Assembly (NCBI GenBank): GCA_019421365.1
Contig: JAHZFJ010000003.1
Span: 230,823-294,822 of the forward strand
Length of the DNA: 64,000 bases
Source of the DNA: Lachnospiraceae bacterium
GTDB taxonomy: Bacteria; Bacillota; Clostridia; Lachnospirales; Lachnospiraceae
Reading direction: 5' to 3'
Shown in pieces: positions 1-7,716 of this stretch (position 1 is the stretch's first letter; each line of letters starts with the position of its first letter). The notes beneath the pieces were generated by a model, which worked only from the letters and a program-made list of their open reading frames with translations, had not been told where the DNA came from and searched no databases. Both the position numbers and the translations under genes were made by a program.

Positions 1-1361
1 AGATTACGAAAGCTCTCTCTACCTTCACGATTCTCATAGTATCTGTAAACCTCCTCATCAATATATGGTTTCCGTATTATGCTACAAAGTGTTCTCCCCA
101 CATAGTCTGTTATCGTACAGCTTATATTCATCATATCTGAAAAGCTTTTTATAGTCTCAAACAACTCATCTATATTAAATAAATCGGTAAACCGCACTGA
201 TTTGATTAGAATCTCACCTTTTTTAATTGTTTCAATCTTTGCCTGCAAGATCTCCTGACTTACTTCTAACTCTTTTTGAAGCGTTTTAACTTCGGTTATA
301 TCACTGAGTATGCAATCAATTTGGGTTTCTTCATAGAATTCCTCCGAATCCATATACACACACAAGCCCTTCACCCAGATTGGTGTTCCATCTGCTTTCT
401 TAATACGGTATTCCAAATCAATTCTTCTTGTACCTTGTTTTTTAATAGCCATGAATTCTTGTATCATACTCTTCCTATCTTCATTCATTATAAGATCACG
501 AAAAGTAATTTTTTTCAGATAGAAATCTTTGCTTGTATACCCTAATTTCTTAATATTTGGTGTTACATATTCTACTGACCATTCTTCATCTAAACGAACT
601 CTAAAAAATATTGTATCATTGATTGATAGTAACTTTGTCAGTCTACTTTTCTCAAATTTGAGCCAATTAATTTCATCTTCCAATTCTACTTTACTAAGTA
701 ACAAGTGATAAGCTCCTAATATACCTACCACGGTACCATTCTTGTTTATAATAGGGACACGTTGAATATTAATAAATCTGCCTGGGTCATTCTTTGGTTG
801 AATTAATTGCATCACATTCCACAGTGGCTGCTTTGATTTAATAACACTAAACTCATTCTCAATTAACAGCCCCGTATAATCATTATCACCTTGGTTTTCA
901 ACTTCCTCAAATATTACACCTCTGTTTTGGATATCCTCCCTACAAAAATAACTAACACCTTTTAATTTTAATCTCTTATCCTTCCAAAATAGCCTAGGAA
1001 CATGATTTAAAAATTTATCCCCAAAACTTTGATTTTCCGTATAATCAAGTAGCATAATCACAATATGCTTCCCATCAAGTTCTATTGAATTCACCTCTAA
1101 GTCGATACGTATCTCTCGTATCCCCACCATGATAGGAATATCTAATAATATATCCGTCTCTTCATTCATAATTTGATGCGATACCTGTGACTTAATCTTT
1201 AGGTCAGGCATATAGCGTAATAATCTACCATCAGGTCCTAAGATATCCTTCGCTCTTTTATTAATTGCAATAATCCTACGTGTTTCATAGATATAAATTA
1301 CTACTGGAAATTGAATAAAATCCACCAGCTGTTGATATTTAAGCCTTTCCCCTATTTTCAT
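1..1361 (-). CDS. PAS-domain sensor protein with a PocR-like domain, cut by the window edge
   Basis: The reading frame is open from an ATG at 1359-1361 (GGAGG five bases upstream) to the left edge, about 453 codons, so the C-terminus is missing. The first ~120 residues look like a PAS fold (VIYIYETRRIIAINKRAKDI), a second sensory region follows, and a third PAS/PAC unit is around residues 230-340 (YRIKKADGTPIWVKGL). The last ~55 visible residues (FTDLFNIDELFETIKSFSD, then SCTITDYVGRTL) resemble the start of a PocR ligand-binding domain, known from the propanediol/B12 regulator PocR. No output domain is visible; a histidine kinase, HTH or cyclase domain could lie beyond the edge. It starts 19 bp after the stop of the MetH-activation-like gene, so the two are probably co-transcribed. 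PAS assignment is fairly sure, PocR moderately. Confidence 0.7.
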   Translation of the reverse strand, partial: MKIGERLKYQQLVDFIQFPVVIYIYETRRIIAINKRAKDILGPDGRLLRYMPDLKIKSQVSHQIMNEETDILLDIPIMVGIREIRIDLEVNSIELDGKHIVIMLLDYTENQSFGDKFLNHVPRLFWKDKRLKLKGVSYFCREDIQNRGVIFEEVENQGDNDYTGLLIENEFSVIKSKQPLWNVMQLIQPKNDPGRFINIQRVPIINKNGTVVGILGAYHLLLSKVELEDEINWLKFEKSRLTKLLSINDTIFFRVRLDEEWSVEYVTPNIKKLGYTSKDFYLKKITFRDLIMNEDRKSMIQEFMAIKKQGTRRIDLEYRIKKADGTPIWVKGLCVYMDSEEFYEETQIDCILSDITEVKTLQKELEVSQEILQAKIETIKKGEILIKSVRFTDLFNIDELFETIKSFSDMMNISCTITDYVGRTLCSIIRKPYIDEEVYRYYENREGRESFRN

Positions 1362-1380
1362 GCCTGCCTCCTTACATATG

Positions 1381-2097
1381 TTATTTACTATAACTACAAT
1401 ATCCGCATGACTTTTTAACTGCAAGACAATATTTACAAGGATTATCAAACATCATCTTACAGCTCTCGCTCATAAACCCCGTGCCAATTACAAAACCGCA
1501 TATTGTACTAACTGGTGTAAATTGATTCTTATCATTTAAAGTAATCCCTAACTTCTTAGCATTAAGTAACCTGTATAACTTTTCACTATCCTCCAAATCA
1601 ATAGCAAAATATCCAGGACCAAGGATAGGGGTAAATCTCCCTTTGCCAGACTGCATCTCTTTTACCTTATATTCATCAATTATATGGTCACGATACCCTT
1701 GTAAGGCAGCATATTTCCACGATGTTTCATAATACTGATCTAGTAGATCTAAATTTTCTTCAGTCTCTTTATCATTTATAACTTTATCATTTTTTTCAAT
1801 AATAGTTATAATAAATACTAATACAGACATTATATCATGAAAATTATTTTGTTCAAACAACTTAGAATGTATTTTCTCTTCACCAAGTATCAATACACCA
1901 TTATCCAAGCTAAACTCCGATGGTTTGAAGACTTTCGATACACTGCTAATCTTACAGGTTTCTTTTAACCTGTGAAGAACGCTATTCGATATTATCCTTT
2001 CTTCTTGCCCCAAAAGTCTATTTCCTTTTAATTGATTAAAGTATTCCTCTATGCTATACTTATTTAGTTTCTCTTCTTGATAGATACAATTGTCCAC
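1381..2097 (-). CDS. Methionine synthase activation-domain-like protein with Cys-rich tail
   Basis: A 238-residue protein. The part around residues 150-205 (GRFTPILGPGYFAIDL, then KKLGITLNDKNQFTP and ICGFVIGTG) matches the pattern of stand-alone clostridial proteins related to the AdoMet-binding reactivation domain of cobalamin-dependent methionine synthase, including the PGY core. The tail carries four cysteines as CKYC and CGYC, typical of those proteins and possibly a metal or cluster site. The first ~100 residues are not recognised. The family would reductively remethylate or otherwise service a corrinoid protein. The metH in this window lacks exactly this domain, but lies 20 kb away; the immediate partner here is a PAS/PocR sensor. 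Corrinoid activation is inference; a sensory role is also possible. Confidence 0.65.
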   Translation of the reverse strand: MDNCIYQEEKLNKYSIEEYFNQLKGNRLLGQEERIISNSVLHRLKETCKISSVSKVFKPSEFSLDNGVLILGEEKIHSKLFEQNNFHDIMSVLVFIITIIEKNDKVINDKETEENLDLLDQYYETSWKYAALQGYRDHIIDEYKVKEMQSGKGRFTPILGPGYFAIDLEDSEKLYRLLNAKKLGITLNDKNQFTPVSTICGFVIGTGFMSESCKMMFDNPCKYCLAVKKSCGYCSYSK

Positions 2098-2162
2098 TTA
2101 TACTTTCCTTTCAGTCATAACAAAGCTTTATTTATTCATAGGACGCAATTTGCTATAAATTC

Positions 2163-2210
2163 AAAAAACACTGCCTTCATTAGTATGTAACTAATAATAA
2201 GGCAGTGTTT
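2163..2210 (-). terminator. Terminator after the cold-shock gene
   Basis: A 12-bp perfect stem (2166-2177 with 2199-2210) contains a second inner stem ATTAGT/ACTAAT and is followed on the minus strand by a run of T. It lies about 120 bp past the csp stop, so it fits as the csp transcript end; the remainder of 2098-2332 shows nothing else. Confidence 0.7.
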
Positions 2211-2332
2211 AGTACAACTTAACACATATTAAATTGTATAAGTAATCAATCCATTAAAACAATATAGCTATTTCTGTATAAAAATTAAACAATTTATATA
2301 TTAGAAAAAGGTACACTGATTAAATAGCATGA

Positions 2333-2530
2333 TTATAATCTTGTTACGTTTGTAGCTTGTGGTCCTTTAGCTCCATTAACGATATCGAATTCTACTGCTT
2401 GTCCTTCTTCAAGAGATTTAAATCCTTCCATGTTAAGACCTGAGTAGTGCACGAATACATCGTTACCTTGTTCATCAGAGATGAAACCGAAACCTTTTTG
2501 ATTGTTGAACCATTTAACTGTACCTTTCAT
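2333..2530 (-). CDS. Cold-shock protein, CspA family
   Basis: A 65-residue single cold-shock domain: the start MKGTVKWFNNQKGFGFI holds RNP1 (KGFGFI) and VFVHYS is RNP2. The protein is an RNA/ssDNA-binding chaperone of the cytoplasm, melting structure in mRNA. The start is fixed by GGAGG seven bases upstream of the ATG at 2528-2530; a longer frame reaching 2626 runs through the promoter and is not coding. A consensus promoter lies 56 bp upstream. Monocistronic, with its own terminator at 2163-2210. Which of the several csp paralogues usual in such genomes it is cannot be told. Confidence 0.95.
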   Translation of the reverse strand: MKGTVKWFNNQKGFGFISDEQGNDVFVHYSGLNMEGFKSLEEGQAVEFDIVNGAKGPQATNVTRL

Positions 2531-2585
2531 ATTCAATTCCTCCAAAAACAAATAATAATATATGTTGCACCTAGCAACTAGACAT

Positions 2586-2614
2586 ATAATAACATTTTTT
2601 CTAAAGATTGTCAA
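2586..2614 (-). promoter_or_regulatory. Promoter of the cold-shock gene
   Basis: On the minus strand a perfect -35 TTGACA (2609-2614), a 17-bp spacer and -10 TATTAT (2586-2591). Transcription would begin near 2579, giving a leader of about 50 bases. Confidence 0.75.
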
Positions 2615-2742
2615 TATATTTTTCATTCAACATCAGAAATCGGTATTAATACTCATATAAGTGAATAATATGTCGTAAATTGTGTGACATTAATAAAATA
2701 AATCAATAATAAGCACACTTAACTTTACCTTAATACAACGTC

Positions 2743-2790
2743 AAAGCAACTAATTGTTGCTTACATGATATGTTACGTTTTGTTGCTTTT
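2743..2790. promoter_or_regulatory. Possible operator upstream of the XRE regulator
   Basis: An inverted repeat AAGCAAC-5-GTTGCTT (2744-2762) is followed by a further TTGTTGCTT copy at 2780-2788, just upstream of the -10 of the XRE gene. Such spaced repeats are typical operators of HTH regulators; autoregulation is inference. The divergent csp/XRE gap (2531-2861) otherwise holds only the two promoters. Confidence 0.35.
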
Positions 2791-2811
2791 AAAGTCTTTT
2801 TTATATTAAAT

Positions 2812-2820
2812 TGGTATAAT
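2812..2820 (+). promoter_or_regulatory. Extended -10 promoter of the XRE regulator
   Basis: TGGTATAAT forms a perfect extended -10 about 40 bp before the start codon at 2862; no good -35 is visible at 17 bp, as is usual for extended -10 promoters. Confidence 0.55.
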
Positions 2821-2861
2821 AGGGTAAATTAGTCTTGTATTACTGAATATAGGAGGAATAT

Positions 2862-3278
2862 ATGTCATCTGATAACTTATCGCTCTCACAAAAACTCAGA
2901 GAGTTGCGTACGAAATATGGGTATACACAAAAATATATTGGCGATTACTTAAACATTACAAGACAAGGTTATGCGCATTATGAAAAAGGTGGACGAACAC
3001 CAGATAACCGGACGTTATTACAACTTGCAGCTCTATATAATTTGAGCATAGATGAACTGGTAAATAATAATCTTATTCCAAGTACACTTCACGAAGAAGC
3101 ATCTGATTCTACATATGACCGCTCAAATGTTGAGATCTCTAAAATCAAGAGTATCGCTCAACCTAATAATTCTATTGAGAAAAATCTACTGCAAAATTTT
3201 AGGCAGCTTTCCCCAAATATGCAAATCGATATAATTGAGTATGTTAAATATCGACTCTATAAAAGCCAAAAGCAATAG
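2862..3278 (+). CDS. XRE-family HTH transcriptional regulator
   Basis: A 138-residue cytoplasmic regulator. Residues 8-65 form the Cro/C1 helix-turn-helix (LRELRTKYGYTQKYIGDYLN, RQGYAHYEKG, LLQLAALYNLSIDELV). The C-terminal half is unrecognised and ends in a predicted helix (LSPNMQIDIIEYVKYRLY) often seen in clostridial regulators of this size. AGGAGG stands eight bases before the ATG. It is transcribed away from csp, with a repeat that may be its own operator upstream. The last eight codons and the stop codon form the left arm of a long palindrome at 3255-3311, which is odd. Target genes unknown. Confidence 0.88.
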   Translation: MSSDNLSLSQKLRELRTKYGYTQKYIGDYLNITRQGYAHYEKGGRTPDNRTLLQLAALYNLSIDELVNNNLIPSTLHEEASDSTYDRSNVEISKIKSIAQPNNSIEKNLLQNFRQLSPNMQIDIIEYVKYRLYKSQKQ

Positions 3279-3311
3279 ATTTCTTATCTATTGCTTTTGG
3301 CTTTTATAGAG
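3255..3311. terminator. 26-bp perfect palindrome overlapping the end of the XRE gene
   Basis: Arms 3255-3280 and 3286-3311 are perfectly complementary with a 5-base loop. The left arm encodes the final residues (LYKSQKQ) and the TAG stop. There is no T-run directly after the right arm, so it is not a textbook terminator, but a 26-bp stem would stop or stabilise a transcript from either side. Confidence 0.6.
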
Positions 3312-3369
3312 TTGCCGGGTAATTTTGCACCTAAATATATTACAAATTGCAAAACTCATTTTAGATTTT

Positions 3370-3672
3370 CTATATGCTCCCAGCCATATAGTAGAAAATT
3401 ATAGCTGCTTGAATTAACAATATTGCTGGCATTCCTATTGTAAAGGTTTTGTGTTTTGTTTTATGCCTAAACTGTTTCATTCCTAAGATACTCCCAACAC
3501 TTCCGCCTAGTATTGCTATTAGGAATAATGTCTTTTCTGGAATTCTCCATGCACCACGTTTTGCTTTACTTTTATCGATTCCCATACTAGCAAATCCGAT
3601 AATATTCATTACTACTAAGTAAATCAGTATCACTAAAATACTATATTTACTTATGTATTCTAAAAAATCCAT
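3370..3672 (-). CDS. DUF1294 family small membrane protein
   Basis: A 100-residue protein of the DUF1294 family, recognised by the core GIDKSKAKRGAWRIPEK followed by a GGSVGSILGMKQFRHKTKH segment and a C-terminal hydrophobic helix. Three membrane segments are likely (about 8-28, 46-62, 75-97). Function of the family is unknown; some homologues are fused to cold-shock domains, and here a csp lies 1 kb away. The ATG at 3670-3672 is chosen because GGAGG sits six bases upstream; a start at 3684 would place that ribosome site inside the gene. Probably single gene, after the hairpin at 3704-3740. Confidence 0.85.
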   Translation of the reverse strand: MDFLEYISKYSILVILIYLVVMNIIGFASMGIDKSKAKRGAWRIPEKTLFLIAILGGSVGSILGMKQFRHKTKHKTFTIGMPAILLIQAAIIFYYMAGSI

Positions 3673-3703
3673 ACATACCTCCATCTAAACTAATCTGAAA
3701 AGC

Positions 3704-3740
3704 AGAAAAGAACGCCTATAATAATATCGCGTTCTTTTCT
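3704..3740 (-). terminator. Terminator downstream of aspS
   Basis: A 12-bp perfect stem (3704-3715 with 3729-3740) with a 13-base loop lies 66 bp beyond the aspS stop; the sequence after it on the minus strand is only moderately T-rich. Confidence 0.55.
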
Positions 3741-3805
3741 ACTACGTAATAATTTAATGAGCAAAACTCTCTAAAATCACAATACGCTTCTCAAATTTTC
3801 TAATT

Positions 3806-5623
3806 CTATTCTTCAGTAGATTCAGCTGCTGCTTCAATCTCTTCTTCTGAAATTTCAATTCCTAGTTCTTCTAATTGTTTTTCTTCAACAACATTAGGAG
3901 CATCTGTCATTAGACATGAAGCATCTTTTACTTTAGGGAATGCAATTACGTCACGGATACTATCTTCTTTTGCCATTAACATAACAAGACGATCAAGACC
4001 GTATGCAAGTCCAGCGTGTGGTGGTACACCATATTTGAATGCATTTAATAAAAATCCAAAACGATCATATGCATCTTCTTTGCTGAATCCTAATACTTCG
4101 AACATCTTCTCTTGTACATGATTTTGGAAGATTCTCACGCTACCGCCACCGATTTCTGTACCATTTAATACAATATCGTATGCTTTCGCTCTAACTTTAC
4201 CTGGATCTGAATCTAATAATTCTAGATCTTCTTCCATTGGCATAGTGAATGGGTGGTGTTTCGCAACATATCTTTCTTGCTCTTTTGAGTACTCAAGTAA
4301 TGGGAATTCAGTTACCCATAAGAAGTTGTATTCATTTTTATCTAGTAAATTTAAGTTTCTTGCAATTTCAAGACGTAAGTTACCAAGTACATCGAATACG
4401 ATATCATCTTCATCAGCTGCGAATAATAATAAGTCACCTGGCTTACCTTGCATTGCATTAACTAAAGCTTCTAATTGTTCTTCAGTCATAAACTTAGCGA
4501 AGGAAGATTTGTATGTTCCATCTTCATTAATAGCTAAGTAAGCAAGACCTTTTGCACCAAATCCTTTAGCGAATTCTACTAAAGCATCAATCTTCTTACG
4601 AGGCATAGCACCTTGTCCATCAGCATTGATACCTCTTACAGAACCACCTTTTTCAAGTGCACCTGTGAATACTGCAAATCCGCAATCTTTCACAACATCT
4701 GATACGTTCTTAAGTTCCATACCAAAACGTAAATCTGGTTTGTCTGAACCAAAACGATCCATAGCTTCTGCATAAGTCATTCTACGGATTGGTAATTGAA
4801 CATCAATTCCTATTGTTTCTTTAAATAATTTTTGTAATAATCTTTCATTTACAGCGATTACATCATCTACATCTACGAATGATAATTCCATATCGATTTG
4901 TGTAAATTCTGGTTGACGATCAGCACGTAAATCTTCATCACGGAAACATTTAACGATTTGGAAGTAACGGTCGTATCCAGAGCACATTAGTAATTGCTTG
5001 AATAGCTGTGGTGATTGTGGTAATGCATAGAAATTACCTGGATGAACACGGCTAGGAACAAGATAATCTCTTGCACCTTCTGGTGTACTCTTAGTAAGCA
5101 TTGGAGTCTCGATTTCAAGGAACCCTTCATCTGCTAAGAATTGTCTTGTTAAAGTTGCTACTTTACTTCTCATGATAAGGTTTCTTTGAAGATCTGGTCT
5201 TCTAAGATCTAAGTATCTATATTTAAGACGTAAGTCTTCTTTTGTGTTGCTCTCTTCTTCAATTGGGAACGGAGGAGTTTCCGCTTCTGATAAAACACGT
5301 AGTTCTGTCGCACGAATTTCAATATCACCAGTTGCTATGTTCTCATTGACAGCACCTGAACGTGCTTCTACCTTACCTACAACTGCAATGACGAATTCAC
5401 TTCTTAATTTACCAGCTTTATCAAATCCATCTGTTCCGATATCATTTTCGTCAAATACGATTTGAAGAAGGCCAGAACGGTCTCTTAAATCTACAAAGAT
5501 TAGACTTCCTAAATTTCTTCTCTTTTGTACCCAACCCATTACGGTAACATTTTCACCGATATTGCTTTTCGATACTTCTGTACATCTGTGAGTTCTTGTT
5601 AACCCACGCATTGATTCTGCCAT
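3806..5623 (-). CDS. aspS: Aspartyl-tRNA synthetase
   Basis: Charges tRNA-Asp (class II synthetase). The 605-residue length is that of bacterial-type AspRS. In order: OB-fold anticodon domain (about 1-105, GWVQKRRNLGSLIFVDLRDR), class II catalytic core with motif 2 FRDEDLRADRQPEFTQ, the GAD insertion typical of the bacterial form (about 290-415), and motif 3 GLAYGLDRLVM near the end, followed by an acidic tail. Start at 5621-5623 because GGAGG lies just upstream; the ATG five codons earlier overlaps that site. It follows hisS by 134 bp, the common hisS-aspS pair. Whether it is discriminating or non-discriminating towards tRNA-Asn cannot be told here. Confidence 0.98.
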   Translation of the reverse strand: MAESMRGLTRTHRCTEVSKSNIGENVTVMGWVQKRRNLGSLIFVDLRDRSGLLQIVFDENDIGTDGFDKAGKLRSEFVIAVVGKVEARSGAVNENIATGDIEIRATELRVLSEAETPPFPIEEESNTKEDLRLKYRYLDLRRPDLQRNLIMRSKVATLTRQFLADEGFLEIETPMLTKSTPEGARDYLVPSRVHPGNFYALPQSPQLFKQLLMCSGYDRYFQIVKCFRDEDLRADRQPEFTQIDMELSFVDVDDVIAVNERLLQKLFKETIGIDVQLPIRRMTYAEAMDRFGSDKPDLRFGMELKNVSDVVKDCGFAVFTGALEKGGSVRGINADGQGAMPRKKIDALVEFAKGFGAKGLAYLAINEDGTYKSSFAKFMTEEQLEALVNAMQGKPGDLLLFAADEDDIVFDVLGNLRLEIARNLNLLDKNEYNFLWVTEFPLLEYSKEQERYVAKHHPFTMPMEEDLELLDSDPGKVRAKAYDIVLNGTEIGGGSVRIFQNHVQEKMFEVLGFSKEDAYDRFGFLLNAFKYGVPPHAGLAYGLDRLVMLMAKEDSIRDVIAFPKVKDASCLMTDAPNVVEEKQLEELGIEISEEEIEAAAESTEE

Positions 5624-5757
5624 GTTGTAATCCTCCATATATTTCTAAAGTAATATTATTACTAAGTAATAATGTTACTTTTATATTGCCATAGTTATTC
5701 ACTTTTTCCATTTGATAATAACTTTATTATATAAGAAATGCAAGCGAATTTTAGATT

Positions 5758-7002
5758 CTATAGAAAATATGCTTCAATCTTATCAAGTTCTACTTCTACT
5801 TGTTCATGAGACTCCATGTTTTTAATAGTGGCTTTGCCGCCAGCGATTTCATCTGCACCCATGATTACTGTGTTCTTTGCACCAATCTTATTGGCATACT
5901 TCATCTGAGCCTTAACACTTCTGTCCATATAGTCCGTCTCAACAACAACGCCTGCATTACGTAATTTATTAACGATACGATATGCTGCTGCTTTTGCTTC
6001 TTTACCAAGAATACCTACGTACAATTCAGGTACAGTTTCTGGTTCAAGTTCTACGCCTTCTTTTTCAAGGAAATAGATAATTCTCTCAATGCCCATACCA
6101 AAACCAACACTAGGAATATTCTGTTTCTCATCAATTTCATGAACTAGGTTATCATATCTTCCGCCACCACATAGTGTGAAGCCATCTTCATTAACAAATT
6201 CGAATACTGTTTTTGTATAGTAATCAAGTCCACGTACAATTCCCGTATCAATTTCATATGGAATTTCTAGCTCATTAAGTAAACTTTGTAATTCTTCAAA
6301 ATGTTCTCTACATTCATCATCAAGATAATCAATTGTTCTCGGAGCATTTTTCACGATTTCTTTACAAGTAGGCACTTTACAGTCAATTACACGAAGTGGA
6401 TTTTTGGCCATTCTCTCAAGACAAGTTGGGCATAATTTTCCTTTGTGTTGTTCAAGATAAGCAAGAAGTGCATCATTGTATGTCTTGCGGCATTCGGAAC
6501 ATCCAATACTATTGATGTGTAATTTTGCGTTCTTTAATCCGATCTCTTTAATAAATGTAGTGATTAATGTGATTAGTTCAACTTCTGCTAATGGACTCTT
6601 AGAACCTACGAATTCAACACCAAATTGGTGATGTTGACGTAAACGACCACTTTGTGGTTGCTCATAACGGAATGCTGGTGTCACATAGAATAACTTTGTT
6701 GGACCACTTTCCGCATATAAATTATTCTCTAAGTACGCGCGAATAGCACCTGCTGTACCTTCTGGTTTAAGCGTAATACTTCTATGTGCTTTATCTTCAA
6801 ATGTATACATTTCCTTTTGCACAACGTCTGTTGTTTCACCAACACCACGTTGAAATAACACGGTATGTTCGAATACTGGAGTAATAATTTCTTTAATATT
6901 ATAGGATTTACATAACTTTCTAGCTAATCCTTCTATTAAAGTTCTCTTATGCATATTACTTCCATACCAATCCTGGGTACCTTTTGGTCTTTGTGTAATC
7001 AT
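5758..7002 (-). CDS. hisS: Histidyl-tRNA synthetase
   Basis: Charges tRNA-His. At 414 residues it matches bacterial HisRS. Motif 1 area VFEHTVLFQRGVGETTD, motif 2 FRYEQPQSGRLRQHHQFG (about 111-128), the histidine-binding HisA motif GLDYYTKTVFEF (about 258) and motif 3 GFGMGIERI (about 300) are all present, followed by the anticodon-binding domain. Four cysteines (CSEC, CPTC) in the insertion around 170-195 could bind a metal, as in some clostridial enzymes. AAAGGAGGAG precedes the ATG. Only 37 bp separate it from the HD-GYP gene upstream, so it is in that operon; no T-box leader fits in this gap. Confidence 0.97.
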   Translation of the reverse strand: MITQRPKGTQDWYGSNMHKRTLIEGLARKLCKSYNIKEIITPVFEHTVLFQRGVGETTDVVQKEMYTFEDKAHRSITLKPEGTAGAIRAYLENNLYAESGPTKLFYVTPAFRYEQPQSGRLRQHHQFGVEFVGSKSPLAEVELITLITTFIKEIGLKNAKLHINSIGCSECRKTYNDALLAYLEQHKGKLCPTCLERMAKNPLRVIDCKVPTCKEIVKNAPRTIDYLDDECREHFEELQSLLNELEIPYEIDTGIVRGLDYYTKTVFEFVNEDGFTLCGGGRYDNLVHEIDEKQNIPSVGFGMGIERIIYFLEKEGVELEPETVPELYVGILGKEAKAAAYRIVNKLRNAGVVVETDYMDRSVKAQMKYANKIGAKNTVIMGADEIAGGKATIKNMESHEQVEVELDKIEAYFL

Positions 7003-7039
7003 GTAACTCCTCCTTTATCTCTCACAAAACTAATACCTA

Positions 7040-7681
7040 TTACACTATTAACTTTAAAACTTCATGTTGATTATTATCTTCTATAATACTTTTTATCTTA
7101 GCAAATTCTACTGAGTGAACCATTTCTAAGAATGCTAAGAATATTTCCATATCAAAGTTCTTAACTTCATCTATCATTAGTTCAACTGCCGTTTCTATTT
7201 CAAACGCTTCTCTATATGGTCGATCTGAGACTAGTGCTGCAAATACATCACAAGTACGAAGAATTCTAGCACCTTTAGGAATATCATAGCCTTTTAAATT
7301 ATCCGGATAACCACTCCCATCAAAATTCTCATGGTGGTGGTAAATTGCCTCCAAAACCATAGGCGACATTTCATACCTACTAAGTATATCATAACTAAAT
7401 TCGGAATGCATCCGCACATATTTCATTTCTTCAATTTGCAAGACATTCTTTTTACGTCCATAAAGGTATTTACTTAGACGTAGCTTTCCAATATCATGTA
7501 ATAAACCAGCTTTTGCCATTTCATAACAATAGCTATCGTCCATATTCAACTTCATAGCTAAAATTCTTGCCAAATTACTTACAATGATACCATGCCTAAT
7601 TCCCTCAACCAAATCCTCATTGGCTATGTCTGCCATTTCCTTATTGCACTGAAGATCTTCTATCGTAAGAAAATCAACCAT
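7040..7681 (-). CDS. HD-GYP domain protein, probable cyclic-di-GMP phosphodiesterase
   Basis: A 213-residue stand-alone HD-GYP domain with no sensor region. The metal-binding HD is in AGLLHDIGKLRLSKYLYG, and the later HHHENFDGSGYP carries both the second histidine pair and the GYP signature. Family members hydrolyse cyclic-di-GMP, or act as other cyclic-dinucleotide phosphodiesterases; the full motif suggests activity. The ATG at 7679-7681 is preferred over a GTG three codons upstream because GAGGTG is its ribosome site. It lies between hemZ and hisS, 35 bp after hemZ, in a run of housekeeping genes; no partner cyclase is in the window. Confidence 0.88.
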   Translation of the reverse strand: MVDFLTIEDLQCNKEMADIANEDLVEGIRHGIIVSNLARILAMKLNMDDSYCYEMAKAGLLHDIGKLRLSKYLYGRKKNVLQIEEMKYVRMHSEFSYDILSRYEMSPMVLEAIYHHHENFDGSGYPDNLKGYDIPKGARILRTCDVFAALVSDRPYREAFEIETAVELMIDEVKNFDMEIFLAFLEMVHSVEFAKIKSIIEDNNQHEVLKLIV

Positions 7682-7716
7682 TCTTCGCACCTCTTTCTCA
7701 AATAACGAAAAAGCAA

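Noticed and set aside
276..545. 89-codon plus-strand frame at the left edge
   Set aside because: Antisense to a continuous PAS-type coding frame that has a ribosome site and a coherent protein.
2531..2626. N-terminal extension of the cold-shock gene
   Set aside because: It spans the consensus promoter and AT-rich leader; the GGAGG site selects the internal ATG.
4245..4541. Plus-strand open frames inside aspS
   Set aside because: They lie antisense to a well-conserved gene, lack ribosome sites and have no recognisable product.
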